The notes: generated by a model from the letters alone, not told the origin. DNA of 64,000 nt from an uncultured Faecalibacterium sp. (GCA_934513205.1 CAKSWU010000002.1:1-64000), one strand, 5' to 3'; counted from the stretch's first letter, positions 33,072 through 42,010 are shown. Translations and numbers: made by a program.

Positions 33072-34007
33072 ATGAATATCACGGAACTGCGTTATCTGGT
33101 GGCGATCCGCAAGTGGGGGTCGGTGAGCGCCGCGGCAAAGCAGCTGTACGTTGCTCAGCCCAACGTCAGCAAAGCGCTGAAGAACCTGGAGGGGGAATAC
33201 GGCATCCGCATCTTTGAGCGCTCCTCCACCGGGATGCTGCCCACCGAGCAGGGCAAGCGGTTCATCCGGCAGGCGCAGCGGGTGCTGCAGCAGGTGGACG
33301 AGCTGAAGCAGGAGGCGCACCAGCAGCGCAGCTGCGCCGAGCTGCGGGTGGTGCTGACCCATGCCACCTACGCCTCCTATGCGGCGGTGGACTTTTTGCA
33401 GCAGGCTGCCCGCAGCGAGCAGCTGCGGGTGCATATCCGGGAAAGCGGCGCCATCGAAGCTTTGGACTTTGTGCTGCGGCAGGGCTACCACATGGCGCTG
33501 CTGCGCTATGCCGCCGAGGACGAGGACTACTACCTGCGCTACTGCCAGCGCCACGGCCTGCGGCAGGAGCCCATCATGGAGTTTTCCTACCTGCTGCTCA
33601 CCAGTCAGGACAGCCCGCTGGCGCGGCGGCAGGTGCAGGACCTTGACGAACTGGACGATTACATCGAGGTGCTGCACGGCGACACTCATCTGCCCGGGGA
33701 CGAGAGCACCGCTTCCCGCTGGGAGGTGAACCCCAACCGCCGCATCCATGTGTACGAGCGGTGCAGCCAGTTCTCCATTCTGCAAAACCTGCCCACGGCC
33801 TATATGTGGTCGTCCCCCATGCCGCAGCGTGCGCTGGAGCAGTACCATCTGGCGCTGCACGGCTGCCCGGCGCAGAAGCAGCAGATGCGGGACGTGCTGG
33901 TGTACCCGGAGCGGGAGCCTTTGCAGCCGGAGGAGCAGCTGTTTGTGCAGCTGCTGCACAAGCAGGCGGATGCCACCATCAAGGACAGCGGGTGGAAGAA
34001 GATTTGA
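33072..34007 (+). CDS. LysR-family transcriptional regulator
   Basis: A 311-residue DNA-binding regulator with an N-terminal winged helix-turn-helix (residues 1-60: ELRYLVAIRKWGSVSAAAKQLYVAQPNVSKALKNLE) and a periplasmic-binding-fold effector domain (about 90-300). GGGAGGG precedes ATG 33072. It diverges from the small-protein/panE operon, whose promoter region it could control. The effector is unknown. Confidence 0.9.
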   Translation: MNITELRYLVAIRKWGSVSAAAKQLYVAQPNVSKALKNLEGEYGIRIFERSSTGMLPTEQGKRFIRQAQRVLQQVDELKQEAHQQRSCAELRVVLTHATYASYAAVDFLQQAARSEQLRVHIRESGAIEALDFVLRQGYHMALLRYAAEDEDYYLRYCQRHGLRQEPIMEFSYLLLTSQDSPLARRQVQDLDELDDYIEVLHGDTHLPGDESTASRWEVNPNRRIHVYERCSQFSILQNLPTAYMWSSPMPQRALEQYHLALHGCPAQKQQMRDVLVYPEREPLQPEEQLFVQLLHKQADATIKDSGWKKI

Positions 34008-34025
34008 ACTGCGCGCCGCTATCGG

Positions 34026-34141
34026 GTTGCGGCACCCAGCATCCGCATCGTGCCTTGGGCGGCACTCGCGTCTTGCTGGCCGCTGCCCCAACAACTCCTC
34101 CCTGTTTCCGCCGCTGGCGGCGGTCGTCGTTGTTGCAGCGG
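34026..34141 (-). repeat. Structured repeat G, copy 2 (candidate noncoding RNA)
   Basis: Minus-strand copy of the element at 133-247. Paired arms on plus coordinates: CAACAAC (34089-34095) with GTTGTTG (34129-34135), an inner CCGCC/GGCGG hairpin around 34108-34123, GCGGC (34029-34033) with GCCGC (34079-34083), and GTGCC (34050-34054) with GGCAC (34061-34065). Three of these helices differ from copy 1 on both arms. It directly follows hairpin element F, so F plus G may be one longer element. Confidence 0.6.
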
Positions 34142-34206
34142 AAGAATTATTTATAATTAGAGCAATGTCGGGCAGCCTGCGGGCTGCCCGACATTGCGTT
34201 TTCACG
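34137..34206 (-). repeat. CGCA-hairpin element F (minus orientation)
   Basis: On the minus strand: CGTGAAAA, a perfect 16-bp hairpin (34162-34177 with 34182-34197) with loop CGCA, an A/T-rich linker and TTCCGCTG, where repeat G copy 2 begins. Confidence 0.7.
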
Positions 34207-34282
34207 AGAGGGGTCGTAAAGGCAAGCGGCAGCTGCCGCGCTCGTTTCCTGCGGAAACAGTCGCGCGGCGGGGAGCGCCCTC

Positions 34283-34482
34283 GCCCTCTCAGTCACCTTC
34301 GGTGACAGCTCTCCCAAAGGGCGAGCCCTTGGCATAGCGGCAAAGTTTCCGGCTAAAGCGCAAAGTCTCCGGTTTCGCCAGAGCCTCTCCCTTTGAGGAA
34401 AGACTTCCCCCGCTCCGGGGGAAGATGTCGCGCAGCGACAAAAGGGGGAGTGTGGCACGGCGTAAGCCGTGACGGAGAGGGC
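34283..34482. repeat. MITE-like palindromic element 3
   Basis: A 200-bp element starting with GCCCTCTCAGTCA and ending with TGACGGAGAGGGC, that is 13-bp inverted ends with one mismatch. Internal palindromes include GTCACCTTCGGTGAC, CTTCCCCCGCTCCGGGGGAAG, GTCGCGCAGCGAC and CACGGCGTAAGCCGTG. No coding capacity. Related to the elements at 16.0, 18.4 and 47.6 kb. Confidence 0.78.
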
Positions 34483-34763
34483 GAGCCCGCTGCCGGGAGT
34501 GTGTTTTTCGTCCAAAATTCCACGTTTTTGGGAGAAAATTGCAAACGTTTAAGCAAAGTGCACAAAAAGACGGTGCAAAGTTTGGCGGGGACGCTTTTGA
34601 CCGTTCCCGGAAGAATATTTTTGAGAAACAATAGAACAAATTAAAACGAACCATCAATATAAAATGCAAGTTTAAATAAACAAACAAAATAAACGGCCAT
34701 ATACTTTTTGATATGGGAACCATACCTAAAAAATATTAACACAATTATGAAAAAGGTGTTAAC

Positions 34764-34802
34764 ATGAAGCCAGAGATCGGTCATAGCCGCAGTATGGCAT
34801 AA
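34764..34802 (+). other. Possible 12-residue leader peptide before cstA
   Basis: ATG at 34764 is preceded by AAAAAGGTG and followed by 11 sense codons (MKPEIGHSRSMA) and TAA, 37 bases before the cstA start. An inverted repeat covers its upstream side. It could be a chance frame. Confidence 0.25.
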
Positions 34803-34839
34803 GCTGTCGGCGGCTGAAATTCAAAAGGAGGTTTCTGGT

Positions 34840-36342
34840 ATGATTAGTTTCTTACTGTGTCTGGCGCTTCTTATCATCGGCTACTTTGTCTATGGTAAGA
34901 TCGTGGACAACACGTTCGGACCGGACGACCGCGAAACTCCTGCTGTGCGCATCAACGATGGCGTTGACTACGTTGTGATGCCCCAGTGGAAGCTGTTCCT
35001 CGTCCAGCTGCTGAACATTGCAGGTCTGGGCCCCATCTTTGGTGCACTGCAGGGTGCTCTGTGGGGTCCCGTGGTGTTCCTGTGGATCACCTTCGGCACC
35101 ATCTTTGCCGGCGGCGTACATGACTACTTCTCCGGCATGATGAGTGAGCGCAATGAGGGCGCTTCCATCGCCGAGGTCACCGGCAAGTATCTTGGACCGG
35201 TCATGCAGAACATCATGCGTGTGTTCTCGGTGGTGCTGCTGATCATGGTCGGTACCGTGTTCGCCGTGGGTCCTGCGGGTCTGATCGTGACCCTGTGTGA
35301 AAAGGGCGGCCTGTCCGGCGTTGTGACCACCACCCTGTTCTGGCTGATCATCATTCTGGTCTACTACTTCATCGCCACCTTTATCTCCATTGATGCCATC
35401 ATCGGTAAGATCTACCCCCTGTTCGGCATCTGCCTGATCATCATGGCTGTGGGCGTCATCTTTGGTATCTTCACCAACCCCAACTTCACCATCCCCGAGA
35501 TCTGGGCAAACTTCAGCAATATGCACCCCTCTAACACTCCTATCTGGAGCTTCATGTTCATCACCGTTGCCTGTGGTGCTATCTCCGGTTTCCACTCCAC
35601 CCAGTCGCCTTTGATGGCCCGCTGCATGAAGAGTGAGAAGCAGGGTCACTTCGTGTTCTACGGTGCAATGGTCAGCGAGGGCATCATCGCTCTGATCTGG
35701 GCGGCTGCCGGCTGCGCACTGTACACCATCACCGATGGCAAGATGGTCGGTCTGGCCGAGATCCTGAAGGCTGGTCAGTCTGCCGCCATCTACGATGTCT
35801 GCCTGCAGACCATGGGCAAGGTTGGCGTGGCACTGGCAATGATCGGTGTCGTCATCTGCCCCATCACCTCCGGTGATACCGCTTTCCGTTCCGCACGTCT
35901 GACTCTGGCGGACTGGTTCCACATCGATCAGGACAGCTACGTAAACCGCCTGAAGCTCTGCATCCCCGTGCTGGGCGTTGGTGCTTTCCTGGGCATCGGC
36001 AATGCGCTGAAGTTCATTGACTATACCGTCATCTGGCGTTACTTCAGCTGGACCAACCAGACGCTGGCTATGATCGTCCTGTGGGCTGCTTCCATGTACC
36101 TGTTCAAGGAGAAGAAGAACTTCTGGATCACCGCCGTGCCTGCAACCTTCATGAGCGCTGTGTCCTGCACCTACTTCGTGCTGGCTCCCGAGTGCCTGGG
36201 CAAGATGATCAACACCTATGCGGACGGCAAGCTGGTGGCTTACAACACCGCCGTTGCTTACCCCATTGGCATCGTCTTTGCTATCGCAATGCTGGCTCTG
36301 TTCCTCCATGCTACCAAGAAGCACTCTACTTCCAAGGCATAA
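34840..36342 (+). CDS. cstA: CstA-family carbon starvation / peptide or pyruvate transporter
   Basis: A 500-residue membrane protein with about 13 transmembrane segments. Family motifs are DGVDYVVMPQWKLFLVQLLNIAGLGPIFGA and GFHSTQSPLMARC. CstA proteins import peptides or pyruvate during carbon limitation. AAAGGAGG lies 8-9 bases before ATG 34840. Codons ending in T (GGT, GCT, GTT) are more common than in neighbouring genes, which suits high expression. It is monocistronic with a strong terminator, and its long leader suggests regulation. Confidence 0.9.
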   Translation: MISFLLCLALLIIGYFVYGKIVDNTFGPDDRETPAVRINDGVDYVVMPQWKLFLVQLLNIAGLGPIFGALQGALWGPVVFLWITFGTIFAGGVHDYFSGMMSERNEGASIAEVTGKYLGPVMQNIMRVFSVVLLIMVGTVFAVGPAGLIVTLCEKGGLSGVVTTTLFWLIIILVYYFIATFISIDAIIGKIYPLFGICLIIMAVGVIFGIFTNPNFTIPEIWANFSNMHPSNTPIWSFMFITVACGAISGFHSTQSPLMARCMKSEKQGHFVFYGAMVSEGIIALIWAAAGCALYTITDGKMVGLAEILKAGQSAAIYDVCLQTMGKVGVALAMIGVVICPITSGDTAFRSARLTLADWFHIDQDSYVNRLKLCIPVLGVGAFLGIGNALKFIDYTVIWRYFSWTNQTLAMIVLWAASMYLFKEKKNFWITAVPATFMSAVSCTYFVLAPECLGKMINTYADGKLVAYNTAVAYPIGIVFAIAMLALFLHATKKHSTSKA

Positions 36343-36376
36343 GGAACTGACGGCTCCATATTTCCGTAAGTAACCT

Positions 36377-36422
36377 GCGCCCGCCGCTGCCTGACCGTAC
36401 AGCGGCGGGCGCTGTTTTTTAA
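36377..36422 (+). terminator. Terminator of cstA
   Basis: A 13-bp stem GCGCCCGCCGCTG / CAGCGGCGGGCGC followed by six T. Confidence 0.9.
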
Positions 36423-36498
36423 AAATCAAGGCTTGCAATTGCCTCCGTCCCGTGGGAAAATAGGGGCGTAGAATTTATAGCAAAGAAGGGAACTACCC

Positions 36499-37515
36499 AT
36501 GATTTTCAAACCCGCACAGCTGGGCATGGCAAAGCTTGACCCGCAGGAGCTGGCAGCAGACAAAAAAGCCTGCCGGAAGATCGGCCCCTGCGGCGTAGGC
36601 AAAAAGGCGCTGTACCTGAACAGTTTTTACATTGACCGCCGCTATTATCTGCCCTACGGCAGCATCACCCGGGTGTTCAAGCGGGTGGCGATGAGCTCCG
36701 GCGGCTTTACCGGCAAGGGAATGTTTGCCTCCATGGCCTATCTGGTGGTGGAGTACGATGGCGGCAGGCAGAAGCAGTGCAACTTCAAGGACGAGCGGGA
36801 CGTGGACGCTTTGCTGGAACTGCTGGCCAAGGAGCAGCCGCAGCTGCACCTGCTGAGCGCCGCCGGTGAGCAGGCAATGCAGAAAAAGGCCGCTGAAAAG
36901 GCCGCCCGCAAGCTGCCGGAGCTTTCCGCTGAGGCACAGCACAGCATGACCACCCTGCGCCGTGCCAAGGAGTATCTGGACGCAAAGCCGGAGCTTTCCG
37001 CCGAGCTGAGCGCTGCCCAGCGCCGCAAGCGTGCGCAGCTGCAAAGCAAGCCGGTGTACCGGTATGTGGCGCTGGCGATCTTTGTGCTGGGCATTGCGGC
37101 GGCGGTTTACGGCTTGTATTCCGTGTTCAGCCACACCGGAAGCTACGGCGTGTACTTTGCGCTGTTCGGCTTTGCGGCCATCTTCCTGTTTTCCAGCTAC
37201 AATATGCTGCCCACCGCCCACAATAACCACGCTGCTATTATGAAGCGTGCAGACAATGCCGAAGCGGCCATGGCAGAGTATGTCCGGCACTACCCCCACG
37301 GGGCGTTCCCGGTGGCAAGCTGGTACGCCCACCCCATCGTGCTCAAGCAGATGATGGACGCCGTGGAGGAGGGCCGCGCCGTCACCGTGCCCGAGGCGCT
37401 GGACGCCGTGAAGGCGCGCCTGAAGAGCCTGAACGCGGACGTGCAGGTGGAGCAGGAGGAATACGACGAGGTGGTGGTCATCAAGGCCCTGTTCCTCAAT
37501 CACGATTATCAGTAA
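36499..37515 (+). CDS. Hypothetical protein with two central membrane helices
   Basis: A 338-residue protein of a family I do not recognise. Residues 1-110 look like a compact beta-rich domain (ALYLNSFYIDRRYYLPYGSITRVFKRV), followed by a charged helix region, two transmembrane helices at about 190-240 (YRYVALAIFVLGIAAAVYGLYSVF and YGVYFALFGFAAIFLFSSY), and a helical cytoplasmic tail with an acidic stretch (VEQEEYDEVVVIK). AGAAGGGA precedes the ATG. It is monocistronic and ends at a terminator. Confidence 0.7.
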   Translation: MIFKPAQLGMAKLDPQELAADKKACRKIGPCGVGKKALYLNSFYIDRRYYLPYGSITRVFKRVAMSSGGFTGKGMFASMAYLVVEYDGGRQKQCNFKDERDVDALLELLAKEQPQLHLLSAAGEQAMQKKAAEKAARKLPELSAEAQHSMTTLRRAKEYLDAKPELSAELSAAQRRKRAQLQSKPVYRYVALAIFVLGIAAAVYGLYSVFSHTGSYGVYFALFGFAAIFLFSSYNMLPTAHNNHAAIMKRADNAEAAMAEYVRHYPHGAFPVASWYAHPIVLKQMMDAVEEGRAVTVPEALDAVKARLKSLNADVQVEQEEYDEVVVIKALFLNHDYQ

Positions 37516-37537
37516 GAGACTCTTGCCTGCCAGGAGA

Positions 37538-37574
37538 GAAAGCGGAATGCCGGAGAGGTGTTCCGCTTTCTTTG
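37538..37574 (+). terminator. Terminator after 36.5-kb gene
   Basis: GAAAGCGGAA (37538-37547) pairs with TTCCGCTTTC (37561-37570), then TTTG. Confidence 0.7.
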
Positions 37575-37810
37575 TGCCAAAACCGCCCTTTTGCCCGGGG
37601 CCTGGAATGTTGCACAACAAGCCCCAGAGTCTGATTGTGCGAAATGCACAGTAAAAAATGGCCGATTTTGGAAACTTTTGCAGATTATGCATGGAAACTG
37701 ACAGATTGTGAAAAAAATGATATTTTTCTCCGGAATGTGCTATTCTACCAGCAGAACCACGGAGCCCCCCAGCTCCGCAGCAGGAATCATACAGGAAAAG
37801 GAGACCCATT

Positions 37811-39178
37811 ATGAACAAGATTTCACGTCGTCAGTTTCTTCGCGCCGGCGCAGCTGCCGGAATGCTCAGTGCGGCGGTGGTAAGCGGCACCACCTCCGCC
37901 AGTGCTTGTTATGAGCCGGAGCTGTCCCTGACCTGCACCCAGACCCCTGTGGTGGAGGGCTACGATTGGGGCCCCGGCGTCAAGGCCACCATCCTCGCCT
38001 TCAACCGTCTGCTGGACCCTCGCAGCATCCGGGCAGAGGATATCCTGTCGGTGGTGGAGCATAAGGAGGCCATGGACTTGGCGAACTTTAGCGGCCCCCA
38101 CATCGTGGCCAGTGCCCCCCGTACCGTTACCGCAGCCTACCCCTGCACCAAGGAGGGCAAAAAGCTGGAGATTCCCTCCCGGTATCTCTGCCTGGAGATG
38201 GCCTGCGACCCCAACACTGGCAACCCCTTCCTCTACGATTTTCTGGTGGGCATGAACGACTGGTGTAAGCCCTATGAGCTGGAGATCACCCTGAAGGAGG
38301 ACGCAGCCCTGGCCACCATCCTGGGCCAGAAGATCCGTGCCACCGTGGACCCGGTAGTGGACCATCAGGACGCTGTGATCCCCCAGATGAAGCACTTTGT
38401 CACCGACGGCGTGTTCCAGGGCACCGACGGTAAGGAACTGACCTACGGCTACTACGCCCCCAAGGGCCAGAAGCTGCCTTTGGTCATCTGGCTCCACGGC
38501 GCCGGCGAGGGCGGCACCGATCCCTCCATCGCTTTCCTGGGCAATAAGGCCTCGGCCCTCCTCAGTGAGGAGTTCCAGCAGGCCATGGGCGGGGCAGCTT
38601 ATGTGTTGCTGCCCCAGACCCCTACCTTCTGGCTGCAGTACAACGAGGCCGGGGATTGGGGCAATAACCCCGGTGTGCCCTCGGTGTACACCCAGACCCT
38701 GAAGGAGCTCATCGACAACTTTGTGGCAGAGCATCCGGCTATTGACCGGGACCGCATCCTCATTGGCGGCTGCTCCAACGGCGGCTACATGACCGTGAAC
38801 ATGGCCATCCAGTACCCCGGCTATTTTGCCGCAGCCTATCCCATCTGCGAGGCCTACAAGGACAGCGGCATCACCCCGGAGCAGCTGGATACCCTGAAGG
38901 ACCTGCCCATGTGGTTCGTCTACGCTGAAAACGACACCATCGTGGACCCGGCGGCCTACGAGGTCCCCACCCTGGCCCGGCTGAAGGCTGTGGATGCCAA
39001 GGTCCACACCAGCATCTTTGCAGATGTCCACGACACCACCGGCCTGTATAAGGGGGCCGACGGCCAGCCCTACCAGTACATGGGCCACTTGAGCTGGCTG
39101 TACTTCTTCAACCGCCAGTGCAAGGATGACATCACCGGTCAGGACATGTGGACCTGGCTGGGCCAGCAGAGCAAATAA
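37811..39178 (+). CDS. Exported alpha/beta-hydrolase (esterase/PHB depolymerase-like) with Tat signal
   Basis: A 455-residue exported hydrolase. The N terminus has a twin-arginine pattern, SRRQFLRAGAAAG, before a hydrophobic stretch. An N-terminal beta domain of about 190 residues precedes an esterase domain with the oxyanion segment LPLVIWLHGAGEGG, the nucleophile elbow GGCSNGGYM (Ser about residue 324), the acid in AENDTIVD and the histidine in GHLSW. The layout resembles bacterial carbohydrate or feruloyl esterases and PHB depolymerase-like proteins. Substrate is unknown. Cysteine-rich sequence in the N-terminal domain could form disulfides. Confidence 0.8.
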   Translation: MNKISRRQFLRAGAAAGMLSAAVVSGTTSASACYEPELSLTCTQTPVVEGYDWGPGVKATILAFNRLLDPRSIRAEDILSVVEHKEAMDLANFSGPHIVASAPRTVTAAYPCTKEGKKLEIPSRYLCLEMACDPNTGNPFLYDFLVGMNDWCKPYELEITLKEDAALATILGQKIRATVDPVVDHQDAVIPQMKHFVTDGVFQGTDGKELTYGYYAPKGQKLPLVIWLHGAGEGGTDPSIAFLGNKASALLSEEFQQAMGGAAYVLLPQTPTFWLQYNEAGDWGNNPGVPSVYTQTLKELIDNFVAEHPAIDRDRILIGGCSNGGYMTVNMAIQYPGYFAAAYPICEAYKDSGITPEQLDTLKDLPMWFVYAENDTIVDPAAYEVPTLARLKAVDAKVHTSIFADVHDTTGLYKGADGQPYQYMGHLSWLYFFNRQCKDDITGQDMWTWLGQQSK

Positions 39179-39185
39179 ACCCATA

Positions 39186-39238
39186 ACAAAAAGGACCTGC
39201 CCGGAACCTTAGCGTTCCAGACAGGTCCTTGTTTTTAT
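39186..39238. terminator. Bidirectional terminator
   Basis: AAGGACCTG pairs with CAGGTCCTT, with A and T runs on both sides; shared with the convergent MATE gene. Confidence 0.85.
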
Positions 39239-39247
39239 AGGGGAGCC

Positions 39248-40612
39248 TCAGACGGCAGCAGTCGGCTTGCAGAAGATCTTCATGGAATCCTTGTAGCAGT
39301 GCACGAAGTACAGGATCTCGGCGATGGCGGTCAGGGTCCAGCTGCAGGGGTACAGCAGGTACAGCGCCGGGATGGTGTGGAAGTGGGCAAAGATGGTGTA
39401 CACCCAGATCACCCGGAACACGCAGGAGCCCATCACCACGATGATGGTTGGCACCACCGTTTTGCCCAGCCCGCGGGAGGCGGCGATGGTGCAGTCCATA
39501 AAGGCAGAGATGCAATAGGCAAAGGCCATGACCCCCACCCGCTTCATGCCGGCATCAATGACGGCAGTCTCGGTGGTGAACAGAGCCAGAAAACCGCGCC
39601 CGAAGAAGAACAGTCCTCCGCCCAGCAAAAGACCCACGCCAAAGGAGTAGCCCAGACTGATGAAATAGCTCTTTTTTACCCGGTCCGGCTTTCCGGCACC
39701 GTAGTTCTGACTCATAAAGCTGGCACAGGCCATGTAGAAGGCCGCCATGCAGTCGTAGATCATGGCGTCGGCGTTGGCGGCGGCGCTGTTGCCCTTGACC
39801 ATCAGGGAGTCAAAGGAATTGACACCGGCCTGAATGAACAGGTTGGCAATGGCAAAGATGGCGTTCTGGAACCCGGCGGGCACCCCCAGCGCCAGAATGC
39901 TTTTGGTGGTGGCGGGGTCCAGATGCAGCTTTTGACGGTCCAGCACATAGCAGTCCTGCACCCGGGTCAGTGCCCGCAGGATGAGCCACGCCGACACGCA
40001 CTGACTGATGGCGCTTGCCAGAGCCACGCCCACCACGCTCAGATCGCACACGATGACGAAGAACAGGTTCAGCAGGATGTTCAGCGCACCGGCGATGGAC
40101 AGGTAGACCAGAGGCTTTTTGGTGTCACCGATGGCACTGAACACGGCGTTGCCAAAGTTGTACAGCGCCATGGCAGGCATGCCCAGAAAGTACACCCGCA
40201 GGTACAAAATGGCACCGGGCAGCAGGTCCTGCTTGGTGTTCAGCAGCCGCAGCATGAAGGGAGAACCCAGCAGGCCGATGAACAGCAGCACCACACCGGC
40301 GATCAGGCTGACGATGGCTGCCGAGTGCACCGTCTTTTCCACATCGTGCTGATGCCGGGCACCGTAGAACCGCGCCACCAGCACGTTGATGCCGTTGCTC
40401 AGACCGATGAGGAAGCCGGTGAACAGGGTGACCAGAATGCTGGTGGAACCCACCGCACCCAGCGCCGTGGAACCGGCAAAGCGGCCCACCACAGCCACGT
40501 CCGACATGTTGAACAGCACCTGCAGCAGGTTGGACAAGGCCAGCGGCAGGCTGACCAGAAGGATCTGTTTGGCCAGTGGTCCTTCCGTCAGCGTTTTGGC
40601 TTTAGAACTCAT
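39248..40612 (-). CDS. MATE-family efflux transporter (3 of 3)
   Basis: A 454-residue membrane exporter with twelve transmembrane segments and the NorM/DinF-type halves (LLVSLPLALSNLLQVLFNMSDVAVVGRFAG; ALGVPAGFQNAIFAIANLFIQ). It likely exports cationic compounds. The predicted binding site, AAAAAGAGAA, is weak. It stands alone, converging on the esterase gene. Two other MATE genes lie 14 and 27 kb away and are not close copies. Confidence 0.9.
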   Translation of the reverse strand: MSSKAKTLTEGPLAKQILLVSLPLALSNLLQVLFNMSDVAVVGRFAGSTALGAVGSTSILVTLFTGFLIGLSNGINVLVARFYGARHQHDVEKTVHSAAIVSLIAGVVLLFIGLLGSPFMLRLLNTKQDLLPGAILYLRVYFLGMPAMALYNFGNAVFSAIGDTKKPLVYLSIAGALNILLNLFFVIVCDLSVVGVALASAISQCVSAWLILRALTRVQDCYVLDRQKLHLDPATTKSILALGVPAGFQNAIFAIANLFIQAGVNSFDSLMVKGNSAAANADAMIYDCMAAFYMACASFMSQNYGAGKPDRVKKSYFISLGYSFGVGLLLGGGLFFFGRGFLALFTTETAVIDAGMKRVGVMAFAYCISAFMDCTIAASRGLGKTVVPTIIVVMGSCVFRVIWVYTIFAHFHTIPALYLLYPCSWTLTAIAEILYFVHCYKDSMKIFCKPTAAV

Positions 40613-40862
40613 TTCTCTTTTTCCTTTTCCAGCTCAGAACATGCCCGCGCACACCGGGGCATACAACATCTATTATAGAGGTCGGCGGCGCTTTTGCAAG
40701 ATGGGAAGCGGCAAAGAACGCAAAAAAGCAAAAGTTCCGCGTCTGCGGCGGCGGAAAACGCAAAACCTGGAGAAAACGCGCGAAGATTTGGGTTTGCATT
40801 TTTTGCCCGGCTGTGCTATACTACATTACACCGAAAGCTTCTCGCAGGCTTTTGGAAGATGT

Positions 40863-40939
40863 GCGATCGTAGCTCAGCTGGATAGAGCGTTCGGCTCCGA
40901 CCCGGAAGGCCAGAGGTTCGAATCCTCCCGGTCGCACCA
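40863..40939 (+). tRNA. tRNA-Arg(CCG)
   Basis: The 77-nt cloverleaf has acceptor arms GCGATCG / CGGTCGC, D arm GCTC...GAGC, an anticodon loop CTCCGAC with anticodon CCG (reading CGG), a T loop TTCGAAT and an encoded CCA end. Confidence 0.95.
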
Positions 40940-40942
40940 AAA

Positions 40943-40982
40943 TAAGAGCGCTGGATCCTAAGGTCCGGCGCTCTTGTTTTTG
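40943..40982 (+). terminator. tRNA-Arg terminator
   Basis: AAGAGCGC pairs with GCGCTCTT (40944-40951 and 40968-40975), then a G and five T. Confidence 0.85.
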
Positions 40983-41086
40983 CGGAAAAAAGGGTTTTGA
41001 CATGGGGCGTATTATCGCTTATAATGAAGCCAACAAGACTGCCCGGCCGCTCTCCCGCGGGGGAACGTTTACTGTGAGGAAAACGC

Positions 41087-41815
41087 ATGATGAGAGAAGA
41101 TAAGACCCGCAACCTGCCTTTACTGCTGGATCCGCGCCGGTCGGATGAAAACAACCGGGAATATGCCTACCGGATCCTGCGCCGCAACATTATGACCATC
41201 CAGCTGCAGCCCGGCTGCCAGCTGAGCGAGGCGGACCTGAGCGAATGCCTGTCCATGAGCCGCACCCCGGTGCACGAGGCACTGATGATGCTGAAGGGCG
41301 AGTGGCTGGTGGATGTGCTGCCGCAGCGGGGCAGCATTGTGTCCAAGATCAGCCTTGCCTACCTGAACGAAGGCTTTGCCATGCGCCGGATCGTGGAGCC
41401 TGCGCTGCTGCGCAAGCTGGCGGGCAACCTGTCGCGGGTCCAGCTTGCGGAATTTGAGGAGCTTCTGTGGCGGCAGAACAGCGACCTGCGTCTGGATCAG
41501 GAAGCGGCAGACGACTTTTTCATCACGCTGGACAACGAGTTCCACCGGCTGCTGTACCATGACTGCGGCTACGACCGCATCTGGCTGGCGATGCACACCG
41601 TCACCTCCCACATGGACCGGGTGCGGTATCTGGACACGGCCCTCTTCGAGGGCAACATCCGGCTGGTGCAAAAGGAACACGAGAACATCTTCACCTATCT
41701 GCGGGACGGTCTGCCCCCGGACGTGGATGCAGATGCGCTGTTCGAGCATCACCTTGGCACCTACCGCCAGAACTTCCCCGCGCTGCAGGAACGCTTCCCG
41801 GATTTCTTTGTCTAA
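41087..41815 (+). CDS. GntR-family regulator (FCD type)
   Basis: A 242-residue regulator with an N-terminal winged helix (residues 25-90: YRILRRNIMTIQLQPGCQLSEADLSECLSMSRTPVHEALMML) and an FCD ligand domain (about 105-230) with the metal-binding histidines expected near HRLLYHD and HTVTSHMD. FCD members usually respond to organic or amino acids, e.g. in uronate, gluconate or lactate use. It lies 195 bases before putP on the same strand, suggesting control of that gene. Confidence 0.88.
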   Translation: MMREDKTRNLPLLLDPRRSDENNREYAYRILRRNIMTIQLQPGCQLSEADLSECLSMSRTPVHEALMMLKGEWLVDVLPQRGSIVSKISLAYLNEGFAMRRIVEPALLRKLAGNLSRVQLAEFEELLWRQNSDLRLDQEAADDFFITLDNEFHRLLYHDCGYDRIWLAMHTVTSHMDRVRYLDTALFEGNIRLVQKEHENIFTYLRDGLPPDVDADALFEHHLGTYRQNFPALQERFPDFFV

Positions 41816-42010
41816 GCGCATCCGCCGCCCGCCGCAGGCCTGCCAAAGCCGCTGCGGCGGGTGTTTTTCTGCCCTTTTTGCAGAGAAAAGAACAAAAAAC
41901 CGGCTTTCCGGCGTGGAATTGTGCAAAAAGCTTGCAGGAATGCGGGTTTTTGTGGTAGAATCAATTGTATGTCCCCATTGAGGGAAAAGAAAGAGAGGGG
42001 TAAATCCGAA

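Larger units (their letters stand above)
34008..34839. other. Large repeat cluster and cstA leader
   Basis: This 832-base gap holds, in order, structured repeat G copy 2 (34026-34141, minus), hairpin element F (34137-34206, minus), MITE-like element 3 (34283-34482) and the upstream region of cstA (34500-34839). The cstA part includes an inverted repeat CCATAT...ATATGG near 34698-34716, TTAACAC (34736-34742) with GTGTTAA (34756-34762), and a possible 12-codon leader frame at 34764-34802. Confidence 0.7.
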
